This document shows positions 60,266 through 64,000 of a stretch of 64,000 nucleotides of DNA, piece after piece (position 1 is the first letter of the stretch; the number at the start of each line of letters is the position of its first letter). The DNA comes from Rickettsiaceae bacterium H1. Lineage in GTDB: Bacteria > Pseudomonadota > Alphaproteobacteria > Rickettsiales > Anaplasmataceae. Location: assembly GCA_018101195.1 (NCBI GenBank), contig JACDQH010000001.1:186335-250334 (forward strand), in the 5' to 3' direction. The notes below the pieces were generated by a model. It searched no databases. It saw only the letters and a program-made list of their open reading frames with translations, and had not been told where the DNA came from. The position numbers were made by a program, and so were the translations under genes.

Positions 60266-61663
60266 TTAAGAGAGTATATTACTAACGGTTAAAAAATCAT
60301 TAAAAAAAATAACTTGCGAACCGTTGATTTGGCTTTCTTCATGTCCTTTTCCTGCAATTAAAATTATGTCGTTTGATTTGGCTTCATTAATTGCGGCGAT
60401 AATTGCTTTTTTTCTGTCGCTGATATTTATTGCCTTGTTACAACTGGAAATTATTTCTTTTCTGATTAAATCAGGGTTTTCATTCCTCGGATTATCGTCA
60501 CATACGATTGTAACGTCTGCATGATCTGCTGCTATTTTACCCATGGTTTTTCTTTTGCTTTTATCTCGTTCTCCCCCGCAACCGAAAACTAAAATTACTC
60601 TTCCTTTGTTTATCATATGCCACCTTAACGAAGTTAATGCCGATTTTAATGCGTCTGGGGTGTGAGCGTAATCGATTACTACTCTATGTCCGTTTTTTTC
60701 TATTGGTTGCATCCTACCGTTTACCCCTTTTAACGCGGATAAATCGAAATTTTCAATTCCGGTAGCAGTTACCAAGCCGATTGCACATAATATGTTATAT
60801 ACCTGAAATTTGCCTAAAATCGGCAAAAATACTTCTTTTTTATTTCCGTAAATACACAACGATATAACTTGTCCGTTATTTTTTGGTGTTTGTTTTATTG
60901 TTTTGATATCTTGGGATTGATTTCCGTAAGAGATTATTTTTTGTGTTTTGATTTTATTTATTAAATCGTGATATTCGGAAATATCGTTGTTTAATACCGC
61001 TGTTTTGTTTTCCGGTAAAATTTCTAAGAACAATTTTTGTTTTGCTTGAAAATAAGATGCAAAATCGTGATGATAATCGTAATGATCTTGCGATATGTTA
61101 GTAAACCCTGCAGCATGTAAGTTAACACCATGCATTCTGTATTGTTCTATTCCGTGGCTTGAAGCTTCGACGGCTACATAATTAATTCCTTCACTTGCCA
61201 AATCGTAGAGTATCTTATGCATATCTCCCGCATCGGGCGTGGTTAAATTTATTTTATATTTTTTTTCAATGTTTCCTTGGACTCCGATGGTACCTATACT
61301 TGCCGATTTTATATTTGCCGAATTCCACAATTGTTGACAAAAGTTTACTACCGAAGTTTTTCCGTTAGTTCCGGTAACTGCTACGATATTTTTCGGTTGT
61401 TTTGTATAAAAGCGAGAAGCTATTCGGTGATATACTTCTTTTGGATTTTGTACGAAAATTCGGTTATCGTTTTTATTTTGCTGTCCTGTAATAACTGCCG
61501 CCGCTCCCTTATTAATTGCTCCTGAGATGAACTTATCGGCATTTTTGGATAAAGAAACAAATAAATAACCCGATTTGATTTTACGGGAGTCGCTTGTTAT
61601 TCCCGTTATTTCTATATTGGGTACATTTGTAGCGATATTGCCTAGCAAATCGGGTAATTTCAT
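60266..61663 (-). CDS. murE: UDP-MurNAc-tripeptide synthetase MurE (meso-DAP type)
   Basis: MurE adds the third residue of the peptidoglycan stem. The 465-residue ligase has GITSDSRKIKSGYLFVS in domain 1 and the P-loop VTGTNGKTSVVNF. The central domain has VDYAHTPDALKSAL. DNPRNENP near residue 400 marks meso-diaminopimelate specificity in place of lysine. The length is slightly below the usual ~490. Its start overlaps mlaD by 4 bp, making it the last gene of the rnd operon. Peptidoglycan synthesis is therefore supported together with ddl. Confidence 0.95.
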   Translation of the reverse strand: MKLPDLLGNIATNVPNIEITGITSDSRKIKSGYLFVSLSKNADKFISGAINKGAAAVITGQQNKNDNRIFVQNPKEVYHRIASRFYTKQPKNIVAVTGTNGKTSVVNFCQQLWNSANIKSASIGTIGVQGNIEKKYKINLTTPDAGDMHKILYDLASEGINYVAVEASSHGIEQYRMHGVNLHAAGFTNISQDHYDYHHDFASYFQAKQKLFLEILPENKTAVLNNDISEYHDLINKIKTQKIISYGNQSQDIKTIKQTPKNNGQVISLCIYGNKKEVFLPILGKFQVYNILCAIGLVTATGIENFDLSALKGVNGRMQPIEKNGHRVVIDYAHTPDALKSALTSLRWHMINKGRVILVFGCGGERDKSKRKTMGKIAADHADVTIVCDDNPRNENPDLIRKEIISSCNKAINISDRKKAIIAAINEAKSNDIILIAGKGHEESQINGSQVIFFNDFLTVSNILS

Positions 61664-62097
61664 GAACTGAATATAAATTTATTTATCAATGATTCGATAT
61701 TAATTGACGATTGAGTATATTCTATTTCTCCTTCGGGAGATATCGAATTGTTTGACGTTCCTAATTCGATTTTGATTAATTTATCCCTTATTAGGCCGCC
61801 ACTGATAATTTGGGCGGAGCTATCTTCCGGTATTTTAATTGATTCTCGGACGGATATTTCAACTTTAGCCGCTTTTTTTTCTTGATCAAAAATTGTTTTA
61901 GTCACTTCTCCTACTTTAATTCCCGCAATTGTTACGTCGGACCCTAGAAATAATCCGGTGATATCGTCGAAATAAGCCGTGATTTTATAATATTTTTCGT
62001 CATTTTTATTTATTTGTAGGCTTGCAAAATAAATTAAAACGATTACGAACAATAATATTACTCCGCCAATAGCAGCTTCGAATACGTTTTTATTCAT
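61660..62097 (-). CDS. mlaD: MlaD-type MCE-domain lipid transport protein
   Basis: The 145-residue protein has an N-terminal membrane helix (FEAAIGGVILLFVIVLIYFAS). One MCE domain follows, with GLFLGSDVTIAGIKVGEVTKTIF and AQIISGGLIRDKLIKIELG. It is the periplasmic hexameric component of the MlaFEDB phospholipid ABC transporter. It sits between the NDUFA12-like gene (8 bp overlap) and murE (4 bp overlap). The NDUFA12-mlaD adjacency is common in alphaproteobacteria. mlaE and mlaF are not in the window. Confidence 0.92.
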   Translation of the reverse strand: MNKNVFEAAIGGVILLFVIVLIYFASLQINKNDEKYYKITAYFDDITGLFLGSDVTIAGIKVGEVTKTIFDQEKKAAKVEISVRESIKIPEDSSAQIISGGLIRDKLIKIELGTSNNSISPEGEIEYTQSSINIESLINKFIFSS

Positions 62098-62413
62098 GTC
62101 CCGGTTCCCACGGGATGTAATCTTTTTTTTCTATTTGAAACGGGCTTTTTAAAATATGTCCGTCTGGTAAATAAGCTCCATTGGTTCCGGTTAAGTTGAT
62201 TATTCTTTCTTTTTCCCAATTATGTTTTGTTTTGTTTTCTATTTTATCGATTGAATAGTGCAGCCAAAGTAAATATTCTGGCGGAATTTTGGTCGGCTCG
62301 TTTCTTCCTTTATATTTCACCTGGCGAATATTATTATATTGATAATATCGATTACCAAATTGATCGATTGCAACCAGTTTTTTAAACAATAACCTTTTTA
62401 TAAAGCCTATCAT
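62090..62413 (-). CDS. Complex I accessory subunit, NDUFA12-like
   Basis: The protein is the alphaproteobacterial relative of mitochondrial NDUFA12 (B17.2). Landmarks are VAIDQFGNRYYQY near the N-terminus, GRNEPTKIPPEYLLWLHYSID in the middle and YIPWEPG at the end. The ATG at 62413 gives 107 residues and overlaps the rnd stop by 4 bp. An earlier in-frame ATG at 62452 lies inside rnd and is not supported by homology. It lies upstream of mlaD. Together with the NDUFS4-like gene it shows complex I with accessory subunits. Confidence 0.9.
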   Translation of the reverse strand: MIGFIKRLLFKKLVAIDQFGNRYYQYNNIRQVKYKGRNEPTKIPPEYLLWLHYSIDKIENKTKHNWEKERIINLTGTNGAYLPDGHILKSPFQIEKKDYIPWEPGHE

Positions 62414-63048
62414 GGGCTTGTGTTGTGACTGAATATATCGACATCTTGCCATCCCGCAAGATCTAATTCAACCCTATCCTTTAAAAATTTGAAGCAGGAT
62501 TCGGCTAATTCTTCTCTGCCTTCACGCTTTAACATATCATCGAGTTTTAGTTTAATTTTATGTAAATAAAGTACGTCGGACGCAGCATAATCGATTTGCT
62601 CTTCACTTAGGGTATATGCGCCCCAATCTGAGGATTGGTGCTGTTTGTTTAACCGTACGTCTAATAGATCATTACACAAATCTTTTAAAGAATGATGGTC
62701 GGTATATGTTCTGACCAGTCTTGAAGAAATTTTCGTGCAATAGCAAGGCATGCACCAAATTCCCAGGTAATGCTTTATCATGGTGATATCGGCCCTGGCA
62801 AAATGAAATATTTTGGTAATATTCGGATTCGATAGCAATGATTTTAAATTTGGAGCGGAGAAATCGCTGCCTTTTTTAAATCTTACTACATAACCTTTAC
62901 CGTCTCCAGTAGATATTTGCACCAGGCAAAGCCTATCTCTATTGAACGAGAGCCCCATAAACTCGGTATCGACTGCTAAGGATGATATTTCTTTTTCCAA
63001 AAACTCACTGGGGAGGTCTTCTTCGTATAAAATGTTTTTTTTGTGCAC
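62410..63048 (-). CDS. rnd: Ribonuclease D-like 3'-5' exonuclease
   Basis: The 212-residue protein has the DEDD exonuclease motifs: AVDTEFMGLSF (Exo I, Asp and Glu), IFHFARADITMI (Exo II, Asp) and YAASDVLYLHKIKLKL (Exo III, Tyr and Asp). It lacks the HRDC domain of long RNase D and matches the short alphaproteobacterial form. It trims the 3' ends of structured RNA such as tRNA. GTG at 63048 is the start. It is the first gene of the rnd-NDUFA12-mlaD-murE operon. Confidence 0.9.
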   Translation of the reverse strand: MHKKNILYEEDLPSEFLEKEISSLAVDTEFMGLSFNRDRLCLVQISTGDGKGYVVRFKKGSDFSAPNLKSLLSNPNITKIFHFARADITMIKHYLGIWCMPCYCTKISSRLVRTYTDHHSLKDLCNDLLDVRLNKQHQSSDWGAYTLSEEQIDYAASDVLYLHKIKLKLDDMLKREGREELAESCFKFLKDRVELDLAGWQDVDIFSHNTSP

Positions 63049-63405
63049 GATAAAAATAAAAATGACTATTAACAGTCAATTTTAGTCTTAAGAAATTTAA
63101 AGTCAAACTATTTATTTAATTAGACTATTGGAATTAAAAAATTTTATATAATAACATGTATAGATATTTAAATGCTAATTTATTAATGTAAAACAATTAA
63201 TTCAGTATAAAAAGATATCACCAGTTACCGAAAATAAAAGAAAATGTTACAGCACAAAATGACAACCCGCTCTAAAATAAATTAAAAGCAAATAGAAAAA
63301 GTAAGAAAAAAAACGACAAAACAACCCTTCATATAGAGAGGAAAAAGAGAGAAAAAGCTAGAAATATTATACAGAAAAGCTTCAAATAAAGCCTGATGAG
63401 AAACA
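63049..63405. other. Intergenic region with no recognised gene
   Basis: These 357 AT-rich bases between the divergent rnd gene and the acidic protein contain no open frame or RNA gene that I recognise. Promoters for both genes should be here. Confidence 0.5.
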
Positions 63406-63780
63406 GTGATTGGTGAAAATATCTTTCCGCGAGCAATCGATCGAAAGATTGCGCTAAACAACGATGAATTGGCGATAGGCGAAATATTAATGACATGTAG
63501 TGATATTTTTGGTTCTCGTCAGATAAGCAGTATTGAAAATGAATGCTTGACAACGGACAATCTTGCCGAAGAAAAGAATGTTTATCAAAAGATGTTGGAT
63601 TCTAATTCGGTAGATAGTCAAAATATCTATACGGTTTCTTTGGGTTTTCATCCGGATGAAATAATATTAACCGATGAGGAAAAATTCTTTATAGAAAATT
63701 TTGATTGTTCTTTTTTTTGTTCTTCGGAACGTGATGCTTCATTTTTATGTGAGTCACAACCCGATTCTCAACTAAATTAA
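63406..63780 (+). CDS. Hypothetical acidic protein with duplicated C-terminal module
   Basis: The 124-residue protein starts at GTG (63406). It is acidic and cysteine-containing, with no membrane segment or known family. Residues 44-124 (IENECLTTDNLAEEKNVYQ onward, including GFHPDEIILTDEEKFF and DCSFFCSSERDASFLC) are encoded by DNA that is repeated immediately downstream. The gene ends at TAA 63778-63780, but the next copy is in the same frame. No function can be suggested. The repeats resemble the tandem-repeat effector genes of intracellular bacteria only in a general way. Confidence 0.5.
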   Translation: MIGENIFPRAIDRKIALNNDELAIGEILMTCSDIFGSRQISSIENECLTTDNLAEEKNVYQKMLDSNSVDSQNIYTVSLGFHPDEIILTDEEKFFIENFDCSFFCSSERDASFLCESQPDSQLN

Positions 63781-64000
63781 GTTATTACTAACCTTGAAAA
63801 TGAATGCTTGACAACGGACAATCTTGCCGAAGAAAAGAATGCTTATCAAAAGATGTTGGATTCTAATTCGGTAGTAGATAGTCAAAATATCTATACGGTT
63901 TCTTTGGGTTTTCATCCGGATGAAATAATATTAACCGATGAGGAAAAATTCTTTATAGAAAATTTTGATTGTTCTTTTTTTTGTTCTTCGGAACGTGATG
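63533..64000 (+). repeat. Tandem 261-bp repeat (second copy cut by window edge)
   Basis: Unit 1 is 63533-63793 and unit 2 runs from 63794 to beyond the window. They are nearly identical: unit 2 has a 3-bp GTA insertion (one extra Val) and one substitution that changes Val to Ala. The unit length is 87 codons, so frames match across the copies. An in-frame TAA at 63778-63780 lies near the end of unit 1. Confidence 0.9.

Overview
The window is a strongly AT-rich, gene-dense stretch of an intracellular alphaproteobacterium, almost certainly a member of the Rickettsiales. The evidence is the Rickettsiales-style dispersed type IV secretion genes (virB8-virB9; tandem virB2 paralogues, virB4 and a virB6-like gene), the alphaproteobacterial complex I accessory subunits (NDUFS4- and NDUFA12-like), the CckA/ChpT/CtrA phosphotransferase ChpT, CarD, Tim44-like and SecB proteins, and very small or decayed intergenic regions. 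Flagellar genes (fliP, fliO, fliN, fliH), pyrB, prs, bioA and thiL argue against Rickettsia itself. They fit a flagellum-encoding lineage such as the Midichloriaceae or another protist/arthropod symbiont; this placement is inference.

Layout. 0-5 kb: the end of a PstS-like phosphate-binding protein, a Bcr-type MFS exporter, then a minus-strand group (YihY, TerC, an intradiol-dioxygenase-like secreted protein lacking two iron ligands, class II DAHP synthase). 5.1-6.0 kb: a multiply frameshifted LD-carboxypeptidase (ldcA) pseudogene. 6-11 kb: map, parB-parA with a perfect parS, then hemB overlapping bioA, followed by a decayed 660-bp gap. 11-18.5 kb: gmk, a large secreted pentapeptide-repeat protein, tRNA-Leu, an FAD oxidoreductase, and a virB8-virB9-HAD protein group that may include a T4SS effector. 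18.6-27.4 kb: housekeeping genes (grpE, trpS, rpoZ, secB, a Tim44-like gene, trmB, zapA, tRNA-Leu, tig-clpP-clpX). 27.4-37.9 kb: mostly minus strand (DUF5765-like protein, quinone oxidoreductase, ygfZ, dsbA-like, HU, lolC/E, VanX-like dipeptidase, two methyltransferases, greA, pyrB, fliP-fliO, gatC). 38-39.2 kb: a repeat-protein gene damaged by an internal duplication. 39-48.8 kb: thiL-lepB, tolB, ddl, initiator tRNA, carD, pheT, fliN-fliH. 48.8-54.7 kb: virB2-virB2-virB4-virB6-like, then the NDUFS4-like gene. 54.7-63 kb: pgsA, chpT, nrdR, a J-domain protein, nfu-prs, a porin, and the rnd-NDUFA12-mlaD-murE operon. 63.4 kb to the end: a short acidic protein whose C-terminal part is tandemly duplicated past an in-frame stop.

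Taken together, the genes describe an aerobic intracellular bacterium with complex I, haem and partial cofactor synthesis, a peptidoglycan pathway (MurE, Ddl, VanX-like enzyme, inactivated LdcA), an outer membrane maintained by Lol, Mla and Tol systems, flagellar export genes, and a T4SS with at least two plausible secreted-protein candidates. No CRISPR array, insertion sequence, prophage or rRNA gene was seen. The most notable items are the HAD protein with two YxNV motifs downstream of virB9, the 775-residue VirB6-like protein without a membrane core, the secreted double beta-helix, and the repeat genes that are being broken by duplication.
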